Shown: positions 45,041-56,799, counted from the stretch's first letter. The stretch: 64,000 nucleotides of DNA from Gnetum montanum (GCA_015680685.1 MNCI01019132.1:293114-357113); one strand, 5' to 3'. Made by a program: numbers and translations. Notes: generated from the sequence alone by a model not told the origin.

Positions 45041-47480
45041 TTTCCAACAATATGTAAGTAGATAAGAGGACTCCAAAGATTAGGTCCCTTCCTAGGAAGA
45101 TGACCAACTTTAATCCAATTTGTAACCACATGGGTCAACATAATAGTGTGGAACTATGAAGCACTTTAGTTGAAAGGTTGTTCAATATTAATTTTAGGGG
45201 AGGTAGTAGTAAGGTTAACAGCCATAGGTGTTTGTGAGGGATTTGTGGGACTATTGGTTCTAAAGAATGGTCTTTTTCAAGGCTTAGATTTAGAACTAGT
45301 CAACTGAGGAGTCGGTTGTAATTTTACAACCCTTGTAGAATTTTTTTACTATGGCTAGGTAGGTATCTTACACTACATGGATGGAGAAAGTGGTAGAGGA
45401 ATTCAAGCTGCAGGTGTAGGAGTGGAAGACTGGTAAGAAGGATAGTACGGAAATGGGGACTTCCCCTTTGACAATTATGCTCTATATTATTTAGAAGGGT
45501 AATTGTGATGTGGGAAGGAAGAGTGACCAGAAGAGTCACATGGAGAGATAGGCCGCTGAATGTAGTACTCATATGGATTTGACTAGCAATAAGGGTCTTG
45601 CTACCTTAGAGGTGGTATCCCCCATGATTGTGGATGTTGCCATTGTTGGTATTATTCTTGAGATTAAGGTGGTGCTCCACTTGGATAGTAAGCTTGTTGG
45701 TGGAACTACTGTCGATAGTTGCCTTGGGAAAAAGGCAACATTCTAGGTTCTTGCCTTTTTACCAGTCTAGGATGTAGAGCATACACTCCAGATTCTTGTA
45801 GGTGTGACAAGATAGGGCAAAATCCCATGGGATATTTGTATTGGCATATGTCACAACCATCATCATTAGTTTCTAAATCTACAATCTCCTCTACTACATC
45901 AGCTTTGCCCTTAACTTTATCATGTTCATGGTTAGCCTCCTTCTTCTTCCTTCATTCATGACCACTACCTCCTTAATCTCTACTTTCATCTACAATCTTT
46001 AGAGTAGTTTGAAATTTTTCATCCAAGGAGTCCCACATATTTACAACCTTATCTAATATTTCAATAACAAATTTTTGGATTTGCAAGGTTTTTTATTGCA
46101 CCACTTCATCAACTGGTGCCTCCTTCTCATTTTCACAAAAATGAACATCCCTCTACCTGATGGAGGGATCCCTATTTTATTCCTTTATACTTTGGTATTT
46201 TTTCAGCTTTCCTTCCTTTTTGGCCACTTGTTCAATAAGCCTTTGAATCTAATGGGCCCTTAGCTCAAAAAGTCTTCCATAGGTATAGATCCCAAGGATT
46301 CTCCTTGATTCAATTCTAAGCCCATCTATGATATGGTGCAACTGAACCCATTGGGGGTATCCATGGCCTAGGCAATGATGCAATAAAGAGTAGTATCTAC
46401 CCATAGCCGCATCCAAGAACTCATGAGTTCCTTGTTTCCATCCTTGGATTTGCCTCCTCAAATTGGACACTTTGGAGTACATTTGGTACTTCTCATTAAA
46501 TAGATTTAGCATCATACTCCATCATTGAATAGATTTCGGTTCTAGGAATCAGTACCAACTTTCTACTTCTTTGATGAATACCCTTGGAAATAATTTCAAC
46601 TTTTGCCATTCATTTTCCACATTCTATAAGACATAGGCATTATGAAAGGCTTTTTGGTGATTTTGTGGATCTAAATTGTATCCCCCTCAAACATGGGGAT
46701 ATTATTCATATTAATCCATTTGATTTAACTATCCTTCATGTGTATGGTTGGTATCCTAATAGCCTTTGAAATGTTTAACATATTTCTGGTAGCTAGCAAG
46801 GGCACATCATAGTCATAGTAGTCTTTGTGACTCCTATCATGACCATGATTCCTATGATGAGTTTTGCTATCCCTTCATTCTCTATGATGTTCCCCCCTAC
46901 ATTTCTCATGCCCACACTCTTTGTTGTCTTTACAAGATTTGTAGTCATCCCTATCCCACTGTTCATGCTCATCATGATTTCTATTGCCTTTGCTTCTCCT
47001 ATTGGAGTTGGAGGAGGAAGATACTAAGGATGATGATGAAGGCAAAGAGGAAGGAGAACCAACACTAGAACAATGCCTATTACCCCCTCTTCTTTGATCC
47101 CTACCCTGATCATCATGTTTGTTTCTATCTTTGTGCTTGTCATTGTTCCTACCTTGGTTACCATCTTTTAAGGCCCCTTGATCTTGATACCCATTCTTCT
47201 CATAACCAGAATTATCCATAGTTGACTACAACTACTAGTTAAGGGTCTCCTCATCAAGAAGAGGAGGAGAATCTATGTATTGGGAGGCACCTAAAAAGAA
47301 GTCCTCACCTTCTTTGAGTGTTTGCAGGAACAAGTTAGTAAGAAACTTTTTGCCTTCTGAAGCCTCACATCTAGCTTCCATTTGTTGATATTTCTTTCAT
47401 TGTGCTTCTATGGGATGATAATCTTGCTAAACATGGTCATGAACCTTGTACTCCACATTGAGTCTAGTAATGTCCCATAG
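45041..47480 (-). pseudogene. E3 gag, broken
   Basis: The N-terminal part (46875-47219) is an open 114-codon stretch rich in His, Arg, Asp, Lys, Gly and Asn (NKHDDQGRDQRRGG). The capsid (46249-46515) has YYSLLHHCLGHGYPQWVQL and IDGLRIESRRILGIY, as in Retrotrans_gag proteins. A zinc-knuckle remnant (about 45820-45865) reads CDICQYKYPMGFCP, where the His has become Tyr. The Pro/Tyr/Gln-rich tail is at 45400-45720. Stops break the frame. Confidence 0.65.
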
Positions 47481-47773
47481 ATGAGATTGTTTAACAACAT
47501 TGTTGGAACAAATCAATCGAGAGGCAACAAAATGTTGCCTTCCATGTCCCTCCATCACAACTACTCATCCAAATGTAGGATGAAGATGAAATCCAAAGTG
47601 TATGCATCCAGATGAGTATAGACCACTTTGATCTGTTGGGGAACATGTATCTTTTGGCCTTCTTGGCTTAGATTGGATTGGCTTAGAAATGATGATGGAG
47701 AGTCTTCCCTGCAAGAAGAAACCATATCACTGATTATGTAGTCACTTAGCTAGCATACTTAGCTAATTAAAGA

Positions 47774-47791
47774 CCCCAGCAACAACGCCAA
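47774..47791 (-). other. E3 primer-binding site
   Basis: TTGGCGTTGTTGCTGGGG on the minus strand, adjacent to the 5' LTR. It is close to the tRNA-Asp-complementary TGGCGCCGTTGCCGGGGA of plant Athila/Tat elements. Confidence 0.7.
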
Positions 47792-48631
47792 TGATGAGTG
47801 GTGAGTAGTCTCTACGTCCAACCATACGAATCACAAGTGTTGCACCAGCGATCCAATCAAATTTCATGGAATTTAGCTCCTAAATGCACAATGGACAAGG
47901 TAGTGACTTAAGGATGTGATCGTTGTCTCCTTGTCTTTACTTGTGTAAGTGCCAATGTATGGTTAAGTGTAAGATAAGGCACATGATTTTTATTAATTTT
48001 ATATTTTATTTGATTTAATCTAAGTGTGAAACAAAGTAATTAATTTTGAATTAATATAATTAACTATTACCTTAATCTACTTCCTAACATAAGTATATGG
48101 TTCCACCTTCCATACACATCCTAAAATCATTAAGAACGCTTCTAGGTTACCAAGTATTAGGCTACTAGGCAAACCAAGTGATAACACCACTAGGATTACC
48201 AAGCATTAACAATATGTTTGAGGTGATCGTACTTATGTGTGATGAGTAAGTGTATTAATTAACTAAGAACATGAACATAAAATGCATAATGATATAGTAT
48301 GTGAAAGTAAACATTAAATTATTTTGAGTGCTACAAGGAGTTCCAAGAATTTCATCTTTATTGTTGGCACATCAAGGTGTTTAGGTACATTGATGCTTGA
48401 ATAAGGATCTGTACATTAAAGTCCTATTGCGAGCACTTAGAAAATATTCTAACTTTCACAAGAACAAACTGCAAGAAATTAGCTATGCTATTGAGTCAAT
48501 GGTGCCATAAATGCAATGGGTATGCACATTTATATAGGTAGAGATAGACCTTGTGTCAATGCATATGCATCAACGCATTAACCCATGCATTAACGCATGC
48601 TCGTTGATGTAGCCCTTTGCATGATTTATCA
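47792..48631 (-). repeat. E3 5' LTR
   Basis: 840 bp, TGATGAG to TTTATCA on the plus-strand view. The minus-strand TATATAAAT is at 48528-48536. U3 is rich in ATGCAT words (48558-48600). Confidence 0.85.
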
Positions 48632-48636
48632 GTAAG
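48632..48636. repeat. E3 target-site duplication, right
   Basis: GTAAG, matching 32105-32109. Confidence 0.85.
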
Positions 48637-49118
48637 GAAGGAGGACAAGCTATAATGAGATAGTAGTTCATCAGTTATCATAGAGCAATTGACCCAACTT
48701 AGCAATAGATCGGTGGCCCAACACAAAAGCATCATAACTATGCTAAGATTCCATAATGTAAGATAAGGTTCATTACTAAAAGTAGATGCACTACCAAAGG
48801 AAGAGCAACATAATTGAAATACAAGAATATATTATAAGCCTAGTACAACCTAATCTAGTATGACAAGCCTAAAGATGATATCATGGATTACCAAAACAAG
48901 AAATAATACTTGTTATAGACTATCTATGATAACTTATGATTAGTACTAAGTTATAAACTAGATCAACATGACTCTATTCATGACAAGAGGATTCGTAAGT
49001 AACTAAATAAAACTTACAATATTCATAACTATAAAAAGATTACATTGCATAGTTATACTAAAGATTATAGTTCCAATCTTACTTCTTATTTATAAAATCC
49101 TATTATATTGGAATTTTT
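48637..49118 (+). repeat. Ancient repeat, right copy, second part
   Basis: It continues the match to 11520-12055 (shared GAGATAGTAGTTCAT, AAGTAGATGCA-type and AAAAAGATTAC words). The match ends near a poly-T run at about 49120. Confidence 0.55.
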
Positions 49119-50438
49119 TTTTTTTTGCTTTAAAACATAGGAAAAGACATAAAAACAAAATCCAAAAAATGGGATTGAGTGATTTTGCAAGTGTAGAAAT
49201 AAACTCAATTCAAATGGAAAACAAATTTACCCTATGATGACAAGTTTTAGCCTACAATTGTAGTACCAAAACTATAAAAAATGGCTTCCTTTTTCCTTGT
49301 CCAGAGGCCATAGGGACATCATGGCATAAGTACAATAACTTTTGACTTCCTTGCTAATAGTAGCTTCTTTATCTAGTATTTTTCAAACTAAAGATTAATA
49401 CCCACATTAGAATTTTTAGCAACCAAATTGAGTCAAGGTGACTTTTACCTTAACATTTACTTTTATAAAAAAATTAACTTTTCCTAATTTTTCAAATCAA
49501 TAGTTTTTAAACATGACTTTGTCTAGCATGATTTAAAATGCTATTGCTTGATTTGGTTGGCAAGATTTGATGCACAAGAAAGTCAGGATTTGCAATTTGC
49601 TGAATTGTGATCCTACCTCGCACTCTCCCTAATTTTTTCTATGGTATACTACCTTTTTTTTTCTTTTAAATCTTATTTCTTGTTGCAGCTAGAGCATTGG
49701 GTATCGAAGAGAGCATGTAGGGATCTCCCAGATGTATGTTCGATCCATTTTATGTAGAACTCCTGAACTCTTGCCAACGACTGGTTGTAAAAGAACTCGT
49801 GAACAAGAAAAACATGAGACATTTGGATGACCTTTTTTAAAATAGTAAATATTATAGAAGCCCTTGGAATACCAGATACATGTTTAAAAATGAAAATGCT
49901 AATACATACTGAAAAATGGTTCATTTTAAAAGTAAACATAAATCCCTTGCTACGGGCTAGTTGAGGGAAATAGTCAAACGTTACCCCGCAGCAGTGTGAA
50001 CTCGATTCCTCGAAAGTAATAAGATTTCTCAGTTGAGGTCTCCATGTTTATACGCAGCTGTAATGTCTTCGTAAAGATTATTACTGAATGAAGATATTAC
50101 ATTTTATGTATAACCCATACAAGCAAAAACAAGCCTAAAGCATGCCTCAACACAAATACAGTACATTCCATAATTTCTGGAAGTTTTCACTGACTTCAAA
50201 AAAATCCTTGTGAACACTTGTTTTGCAACTTTAGGAACACTGCATACTAATCTCTCAGCTGAACAGCAATACAAATGGTACATCAACATATAGATATCAA
50301 GTAGTGTTCATTCCATTCCATATTGAGAATGCACTATTCTATTTTCAGACCCTATATATATATATAACTTCGGCAGTAAATTCACGATAATGCAACCAGA
50401 GTGTACATGGGAGGAAACTGAGTTAAAGATCGGAGAAT
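49119..50438. other. Intergenic DNA downstream of the GST gene
   Basis: No recognisable gene. A pyrimidine-rich run ending TTGTTGCAG (49651-49688, plus strand) looks like an intron acceptor, but the sequence after it soon meets stops. CpG content rises from about 49920. A (TA)7 run lies at 50353-50366. The 3' UTR of the GST gene should lie in 50100-50438 (minus); AATAAT-type signals exist but no AATAAA stands out. Confidence 0.4.
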
Positions 50439-51336
50439 CTAAGCCTTAGGTTGGGAATAGAATGCTTTACGAAAAACCTCAGTGACAAGGACAGGATCAG
50501 GCATGAGGTCTTTGATTCGTTCGTGGTTCTTGAGCGTCTGCAGCAGCGCGCTCAGCGCAGGAGCAGACTCCTTATCAATCAGCGAAACTTGTGCCAGCAC
50601 CTCTATGGCTTTGATGACTCCATAAAGCGAGCCGAAGACCAGATCCACCAGTCCCACAGTTTCTTCGCCGAAGTAGGCCTTCTCTTTGCCTATGGTCTTC
50701 AGCCCCTCTTCCAAAAATGCCACATTCGCTTTGGCTTCTTCAGCCCCTTTATCCTCACCTTCCTTGTCTGATGCCATGATTATCTTCGCAAGACTCTCCA
50801 CCAACTGTGCTGTGTTTACAATTTCAAATTTCCATTACAGACCAAAATATGTCACGATCACGCTTAATATAAAATTGAAACAAACTAACAAAGTTATTTC
50901 ACCAATTCACGGCTATGACAAACGTACATGGAAATGACTTCAATGAAGCTCTACATTGGACTTGTCATGGAATAAACGAAATTGAAGAAACCAAACATCA
51001 TATACGCACCTTATTGTCAATGAAGGCAGCCCAGAACCTGGCGAGGGCACGGTCATATGGGTCAGACGGGACCAACGGGTGCGGACTGGACGGCCATGTT
51101 TCTTCAATGTAGTGCAGAATGACGAGGGACTCGCAGATGGGCTTGCCGTTGTGGAGGAGGACTGGGACTTTTTTGTGAATGGGGTTGGATTGCAGCAGCA
51201 GCTGGCTCTTGTTTTGCAGATCCTCATGGACAAACTCGTAGGCAATTCCCTTGAGTCTGAAGCTCATCATCACTCTTGCAACGAACGGGCTCAGCTTGAA
51301 GCCCAGTAGCTTCGGTCCCTCCTGCTGCAACGCCAT
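50439..51336 (-). CDS. Tau-class glutathione S-transferase, two exons
   Basis: Exon 1 (51336-51010) and exon 2 (50804-50439) join in phase 0 to give 230 residues, the usual size for plant tau GSTs. These cytosolic dimers conjugate glutathione to herbicides, peroxides and other electrophiles. The thioredoxin-fold N-domain begins [10 protein letters not shown], where Ser16 of the SPF motif is the expected catalytic residue. [11 protein letters not shown] carries the cis-Pro, and [15 protein letters not shown] carries the Glu-Ser that binds the glutamyl part of glutathione. The alpha-helical C-domain includes [10 protein letters not shown], split from its sequel by the single intron at the place usual for tau GSTs. 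Three in-frame ATGs exist (51360, 51348, 51336); I chose the last because tau proteins start a few residues before the KLLG strand. No stops or frameshifts. It stands alone among retroelements. Confidence 0.92.
50805..51009 (-). other. Intron of the GST gene (205 bp)
   Basis: The donor is AAG|GTGCGT and the acceptor AACACAGCACAG|TTG. Using the second AG keeps phase 0 and gives DNK-LVESLAK, which fits tau GSTs; the nearer-upstream AG would shift the frame. Confidence 0.88.
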
Positions 51337-51510
51337 CGTTCCAATCATCTGCACAATCACGAGCTTGGATCTCTAGTTGTGTTTGTGGTATGCAGCTGCA
51401 GGAACGCTTCATTTAGTGATTGGAGGAAAATGGGCCAATCCGAGGAGAGAGGTGTAGTCGGATGATGAAATGTTCGGAATCATGGCAGACGTAAGTAACG
51501 TGATTGGAAA
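51337..51510 (-). promoter_or_regulatory. Probable GST 5' UTR and proximal promoter
   Basis: On the minus strand a CCAAT word lies at 51418-51422, with another on the opposite strand at 51434-51438. ACGT cores are at about 51488-51500. No clear TATA box was found. CpG sites are retained, unlike in the neighbouring retroelements. Confidence 0.35.
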
Positions 51511-52019
51511 GTTGTACTGTGGGAAGTTCTTACCCTTTGCAATTGTTTATAATTGTATCTTTTTGAGTTTTAAGTATTGTCCGTTCACGTTTACATCATT
51601 TATGATTCGTGTGCTTTACACTATGGCACAAAACTTATCATGTTTGACCTCTTCGGCATGTACTTCCACTATCAACCGCACCATCTTTTATTTTTTTAGG
51701 GTGAAGATGCATTGAGATATTTTAACGCTTAAAATTAATTGATTTTCTTGGAAATTACTCGAATCACCTGTTGTAGTTGACTTAGTCGGAGCATGAGGAA
51801 TAAGGTTGGAGGCTTTGAAAGTTATGATAACTTAAAAGATATCTCAAAGTATAACATATTAGTACATGGGTGGGGGATGACACTAATTGTGATATAAGTA
51901 TACCCTAAGATATGTAATTGAGCATTACCACCCAAAATGTAATCAAGAGTCTTACCACTAGGCTAACATATCATTGTTATAACATATAATCATTGCTTCA
52001 CTTTAGACATAATGTCCTA
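51511..52019. other. Upstream intergenic DNA, no gene seen
   Basis: AT-rich; short frames only, none with motifs. Confidence 0.4.
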
Positions 52020-52340
52020 TTTGTAACATGAAAGATACATTCATTCATTGTTTTTTCACTTGTCCCCTTACTTGTAGCTCTTGGACTTCATGTAGTAAGT
52101 ATTTACATAGTTTTCAACAAGGATTAAATGAAGTTTTATTTGAGAACACTTCTCATTTTCAAGGATTTATACTTCATAGTTGGTATTGCTTTTGTCCTCT
52201 TATTCTTTATGCCATATAGAAGTTTCGATGTAATATAGTTTCTCACAGAAATTCTCCAACTAATCTTTTTCCTTTGTCAATTCAAAGTAGCATCATTCAA
52301 CAGCTAATGCTTCAGCTAAATTCCTAAATGTTTCTCTTTA
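52020..52340 (+). pseudogene. Possible LINE ORF2 C-terminal remnant
   Basis: A plus-strand frame reads KDTFIHCFFTCPLTCSSW, then about 40 residues later ILYAI, stop, KFRCNIVSH. The spacing and residues recall the zf-RVT tail of plant LINE reverse transcriptases (ETxxHLFxxCxxxxxxW ... ILWxIWKxRN). No RT or endonuclease domain lies upstream, so at most it is a 5'-truncated 3' end. The match is by eye only. Confidence 0.4.
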
Positions 52341-52578
52341 TAGTTTTCTTTTTCATTAATAGGAAGCCTTTAGGAGTAAGTGAAATTTGGACACTTCTAA
52401 ATGAGGGCAAGGTCTAATCCTTTTCCTACCCCAAAAGGAAGGTTTTTCAAGATTGTAAGGATGAAAACCTAAAAAGACATTCCCAAAATCATTGGGCCTT
52501 TCTTTTCATTATTTTGGAGTTTCTCCTCTACTTCTCTACTTTTGTACTCTAAATTTGATTTTTTAATATATTTATTTT

Positions 52579-53412
52579 TGATGAGAGGCGAGTTACCCCT
52601 AAAATCAACCATACGAATACAAGCATTCATGCACAATCTGGTCGAACTTCAAGGATTAAGTGCTTATGTGCTTACACATAACAAGGATGGGTTATGCGAT
52701 CGTTGTCTTCCCAAGCTTACTTATAACGCACAATTGTATGGTTAAGTAAACTTTAGGTATTTGATTTTTATGCTTTTTATGTTTTATGTTATTGGTGCTT
52801 AAAATAGGGAAATGAAATAATTTAGTAACTAATTTGATTTAACTAATCAACTATTCTCTAACTAGTCCTAACACCAACATCTGTTCCCACTTGCCAAACA
52901 CATCCTGAACCAGTGTAACACTACTGGGATTACCAAACGCTAATCGTTACTAGGTTACCAAGTATTCCACGTATGCTCGAAGTGGTCATGTTGAGTGTGC
53001 TGATTCATTGATAATTAACAATTCAATGGAAATAACGTTGATTAAATATTGAAAGCATCAAATAACAGTAAATAACATGAAATGCAACAATTAAGCTATT
53101 CTAAATGTTGCAAGGTTTATCATAAAGTTCATCTTTATTTTCAATCACAAGGTGTGCTCAGGTACACAATGCTTGAATAAAGATCTGTTCACTTTATGAC
53201 TCCTACTGCAGGCACTCAGAAATAATTCTAACTCTAGAAGAGAAAAACTGCAAAAGTTCAGCTAAGGGACTAAGAAAACTAATACCAAAATAAGTGTCCT
53301 GATCTCTTATTTATAGGCAATGAGATAGGCTTCAACATCACATGTTTGATATCGCTTTGGTACTTCCAATATCGCATATCTAATATCGAGGGTCTAATAT
53401 CATGACTCATCA
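52579..53412 (-). repeat. E4 3' LTR
   Basis: 834 bp, TGATGAG to GACTCATCA. The minus-strand TATAAATA is at 53308-53315, an AATAAAG-type signal at about 53165, and a GATATC/AATATC cluster at 53346-53403. Its U5 differs from that of the LTR at 61363, so the two LTRs flanking E4 are not a pair. Confidence 0.85.
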
Positions 53413-53423
53413 TATCGCCACGA
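53413..53423 (-). other. E4 polypurine tract, degenerate
   Basis: GTCGTGGCGATA on the minus strand, at the place where relatives have GTGGGGGTA. The interrupting C would weaken it. Confidence 0.5.
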
Positions 53424-53588
53424 CTAAATAAAAACTCGTCCTTGAGTTCCTTACAAAATATTGGGAAGGTATGGGATTATTGACTAAACAACAACTGATG
53501 GTGACATGGAATGAGAAACTCAAAGTGCTTGATGAATAGATAAACAAACATATTACAGCATTGGTGTTCATAACCACTGTGGTGAACA

Positions 53589-53798
53589 CTATACATAAAT
53601 GACATCTAGATCCTCTTTTGATAGCTTGAAGAGAGAAAGAAAAAGAAAATGAGGTGCATTACTGCTGATGTCAAAATTGTGCACACCATTGCTCATCCAT
53701 GGCCACATGATTAAGTGTGTTCCTTGCATAAACACTCTAGCTCCAGTCCATCCTGAGTGCTCCCTCCTATCCCAATCCATTATTCACATGATCGACAT
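53589..53798 (-). pseudogene. E4 short frame at the aORF position
   Basis: An ATG at 53798 directly follows GTGTGTGCAG, the same acceptor-plus-ATG arrangement as in NE1, E2 and E3. After four codons there is a TGA, and the frame continues 63 codons from the ATG at 53780 (MDWDRREHSGWTGARVF) to a TAG at 53589. That stop is 176 bp from the polypurine tract; in the relatives the distance is 165-230 bp. The sequence shows no clear similarity to the other aORFs beyond scattered Trp and Pro. It may be a shortened, diverged aORF or chance. Confidence 0.35.
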
Positions 53799-54991
53799 CT
53801 GCACACACAACACAGTCACGAATTACCAAGGATAGATAAGATATAATGTAATTGATACCTTGCCTCGATATGAAGCACATTAGCTAGGTTGTGGGTATGG
53901 TAGATATTGGGTTACAGGTTTGTAGCTAATAACTACCCAAGGTGTAGGGGTGAGATAAGTAATGAAATAGAAAAACTTGTGATAGGCCCCCACAACTAAG
54001 AGCGAACCTTTGGTAGCAATAGGATGGAAAACGAAAGAACAAGAAACATAAGAGAAATAACAATGGTGAAGCCAATAAAACAAAAATAAAAATGGATTTC
54101 ATGGATGGGGTGAAACGAGATATAGTTGATTGCAAGAAATGTTTTCAGGAAAAGAACTTAACAATTGCACTAAAAATGAGTGTCAGTGGATCCTCCCCAA
54201 AGCAGGCTCATGCCCTTTATGCCCTAACAAACCCACAAACCGAAGAGTCTGTAGGATTTTGGAATGACATGTAGAGACAATTATTAAGAATTCACCCACA
54301 AGAATTTACCAAAGAATAATAATGCACCAACCAAAATATAGACTAATCATAAAACCAGCAATGAGGTGGAATATTGGGAAGAAATATGGAAAGAGAAGNC
54401 ATTTCCACGAGGTTTTTTTTTTTTTGGTTTTATTTTAAGTGAGAACCACACCATTCAAAGACTTATTTGATTTAGTCAACTTCCTAATATTAGTCAATAG
54501 CGGAATGCTGGAGATCCATGAAAAACATCCAAGTACACAAGAGAATGGCTAGCACATATGCATTGAATCCCCCTTGAGGTCATACCCTTTTCAATCCATT
54601 TGAATCTTTCCTTGGTTTGAAGAACACTAAGGCACAAATTCATTAATAAGTTTGTTTAGAAAAAGGGACAATACAATTCGAAAACCAATGAAGACCATGA
54701 ATGGATGATGTGAACTCATTGCCTATTTTATCAAAAAGAATCATATGTTAGCATCACATTGAAAGTCAAAGGTAAGAACCAAACATTAGCAATCAACACT
54801 ATTATAGTACAATCCACCATCATGAGCACTTATGATATGATGAGTGAGAATAAATAAATAAAATGTAGTAGAGAAAGAAATAGTAAAAATGTTAATGATG
54901 ATGTAAAATAAAAACAAGTAAATATGAAAAATGTGTAAAACAAAAATGTACAAAAATAAAAAATTCAAAAGAAACTGTAGGCTTAAAATGA
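53799..54991 (-). other. E4 spacer between integrase and 3' end
   Basis: Non-coding. It includes the shared block (54183-54255), a single N (54399) and a T-rich run (54413-54425). Confidence 0.5.
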
Positions 54992-56060
54992 CTAGCATTG
55001 GCAGCCATCTCCCCCACAACTAAGTGAGAAGAAGGAGATCTGAAATAATGAGCACAGTTGTCCATCAATAGAGGTAGTGCTAGTACTGGCTTTTTTGGGC
55101 TCATGGAAAGGTTTGGCTTGCTGAATGTTGACCAATAATTTCTTATCTTCGCTTCCAAGTTTATAAATCATCATGGCTACTGAAGGAAATGTTTCATGAA
55201 TGATATAAGGTCCTTCCCACAACATTTGAAATTTAGTTCATTATGGCACATGTGCAGGATTCCAATAAAGAACCCTATCTCCTAGTTGGTATTGGACTTT
55301 TTTAATTTTCAGGTCATGACAGGGCAACTAATTAATTTTCATCTAGCAAGTTAAGATTCATTAACTATTCTTTTTGTGCTAGATTGAGGTCAAGGTGAAG
55401 GTCACATGTTGTAGATAGTGTACGAAGCTCAGCTTGGATAGGAAGTATTGAAAGTTTACCATACACTAACTCATAGGGAGAGTATCCTATAGGGAGTTTC
55501 CATGTAGAGCGGTAGGCCCAAAGAGTATCGTTCAGTTTGGTTCTCTAGTCTCGCCTATACTTGCTAATGGTTCATGTCAAGATTTTTGTGATTTCCCTAT
55601 TGGTGACTTCAGCTTGACCATTTGCTCGAGGATGATATGGTGTAGTTAGTTTATGCTCAACTCCCAAGCATTGCATAAACTTCTGAAAAGTCACACTTGT
55701 AAAATGTGTACCATTATCTGAAATAAGTGCATGAAGCATGCCAAACCTGTTTACAATTTGTTGTTGAACAAATCATGCAATGGTAGATGATGTACAGTCA
55801 GTAACAGTGGCTGCTTCTGCCCACTTTGTGAGATAGTCAACAACAACAACAATAATGTATGCTTTTCCATTGGACATCAATGTAATGGACCCCATAAAAT
55901 CAATACCCCATATGTCAAAGGGTTCTAAGGGTTGAATCCATTATTTTGGACCCTCCATTCTAGCAATCATTCCCCCATCGCGTTGGCAGCGCTCACAAGA
56001 TTGGACAAAATGATGGGCATCACGAAATAATGTAGGCCAATAATATTCTACAAGCAAGAT
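54992..56060 (-). pseudogene. E4 integrase, catalytic triad present, frame broken
   Basis: The zinc-finger half reads HHFVQSCERCQRDGG (about 55978-56022). Catalytic residues are the Asp in WGIDFMGS (55899-55901), the Asp in SDNGTHF (55716-55718) and the Glu in GQAEVTN (55608-55610). The last two are 35 residues apart, the D,D-35-E rule of retroviral-type integrases. The C-terminal part ends in a 77-codon open piece (54992-55225) with LWEGPYII, the GPF/Y-like module of gypsy integrases. A few stops interrupt. When intact it would join the cDNA to host DNA in the nucleus. Confidence 0.75.
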
Positions 56061-56324
56061 TTTAATGGTTGTTTGTCTCCTAGCATAATGACCCCCACAA
56101 GGGCCCTCATGAGTGTCCTGGAGAATTCATAATTGATCTACATCAAGGACACACCATTGAACCAAGCCATTGGAACATACCTTGTAAAGGTGTCTGTTGA
56201 TTTCCATGAAATGTTTGACTTGGTGGAGAAACTGTTGTTTCTTTTTAACGTCTAGTCCTTGTGATGTTTCTTGTATGAGAAGATAAGTAAGAATGCTACT
56301 ATACTAATTTGTATTAGTGGGTGA

Positions 56325-56759
56325 TCAATTTTTTATTACACCTACAAAGAGGAGTTCATTAGGGAAGCGATCAAAAATTGGATTTTCATCCTCTTTGTTG
56401 TCCCATCGCAACCAAGATAAATGATCAGCAACAACATTCTCAATGCCTTTACGATCCACTATTGTGATATCAAACTCTTGTAAGATCACAAGCCATCGTA
56501 TAACACGAGGACTCAGCATTGGTTTATTCATAAGAAACTAAATTGCACTATGATCTGTGTGTACAAATATTTTATGGCCTAATATAAAGTGCCTAAATTT
56601 TTCTAGTGCAAACACCACAACCATTAATTCTTTTTTTATGGTGTAGTTGACTTGTGCACCAACAATACTTTGACTTGCATAGTGAATGTAATAGGGATGT
56701 TCTTGATCATCTAATTGTGTAAGTATGGCTCCTAAAGAAAAATTGGACACATCAGTCAT
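56325..56759 (-). pseudogene. E4 RNase H, one internal stop
   Basis: It has TDVSNFSLGAIL (first Asp), KKELMVVVFALEKFRHF (Glu), HTDHSAI (Asp) and VADHLSWL (Asp), the usual four-residue set of the RNase H joined to gypsy RT. One stop follows HTDHSAI at 56536-56538, splitting it into pieces of 73 and 68 codons. It would degrade RNA in the RNA/DNA hybrid. Confidence 0.75.
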
Positions 56760-56799
56760 TCTATGGAATGGTCTGGACTAGTCGGGAGCTTGTAGAATG

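Larger units (their letters stand above)
32110..48631 (-). mobile_element. E3: Ty3/gypsy retrotransposon, 16.5 kb span, with a foreign segment
   Basis: The span starts TGATGAG at 32110, ends TTTATCA at 48631 and is flanked by perfect GTAAG repeats (32105-32109 and 48632-48636). On the minus strand: 5' LTR, primer site, gag, protease, RT, RNase H, integrase and aORF. The aORF stops abruptly at about 38565. The 3' LTR (32110-32884) is missing its last 70-80 bases. Between these breaks lies 5.7 kb of foreign DNA that starts with a plus-strand gag-protease. Part of the E3 3' end, including the polypurine tract, was lost when it arrived. Confidence 0.85.

Noticed and set aside
46827-47027. Hydrophobic Met/Pro/Ile-rich plus-strand frame
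   Set aside because: It is the antisense of the His/Arg/Asp-rich gag N-terminus of E3; the same artefact appears at 29402-29630 and 60321-60518.
50451-50771. 106-codon plus-strand frame over the GST
   Set aside because: Antisense shadow of GST exon 2; no start context and no family match. The same holds for 51079-51309 against exon 1.
54786-55019. Membrane-like minus-strand frame (FLLNFLFLYIFVLHIFHIY) after integrase
   Set aside because: Considered as an envelope transmembrane segment. It arises from an AT-rich low-complexity tract, begins in another frame from the integrase end, and has no counterpart in E2 or NE1 beyond similar AT-richness at 41290-41397 in E3.
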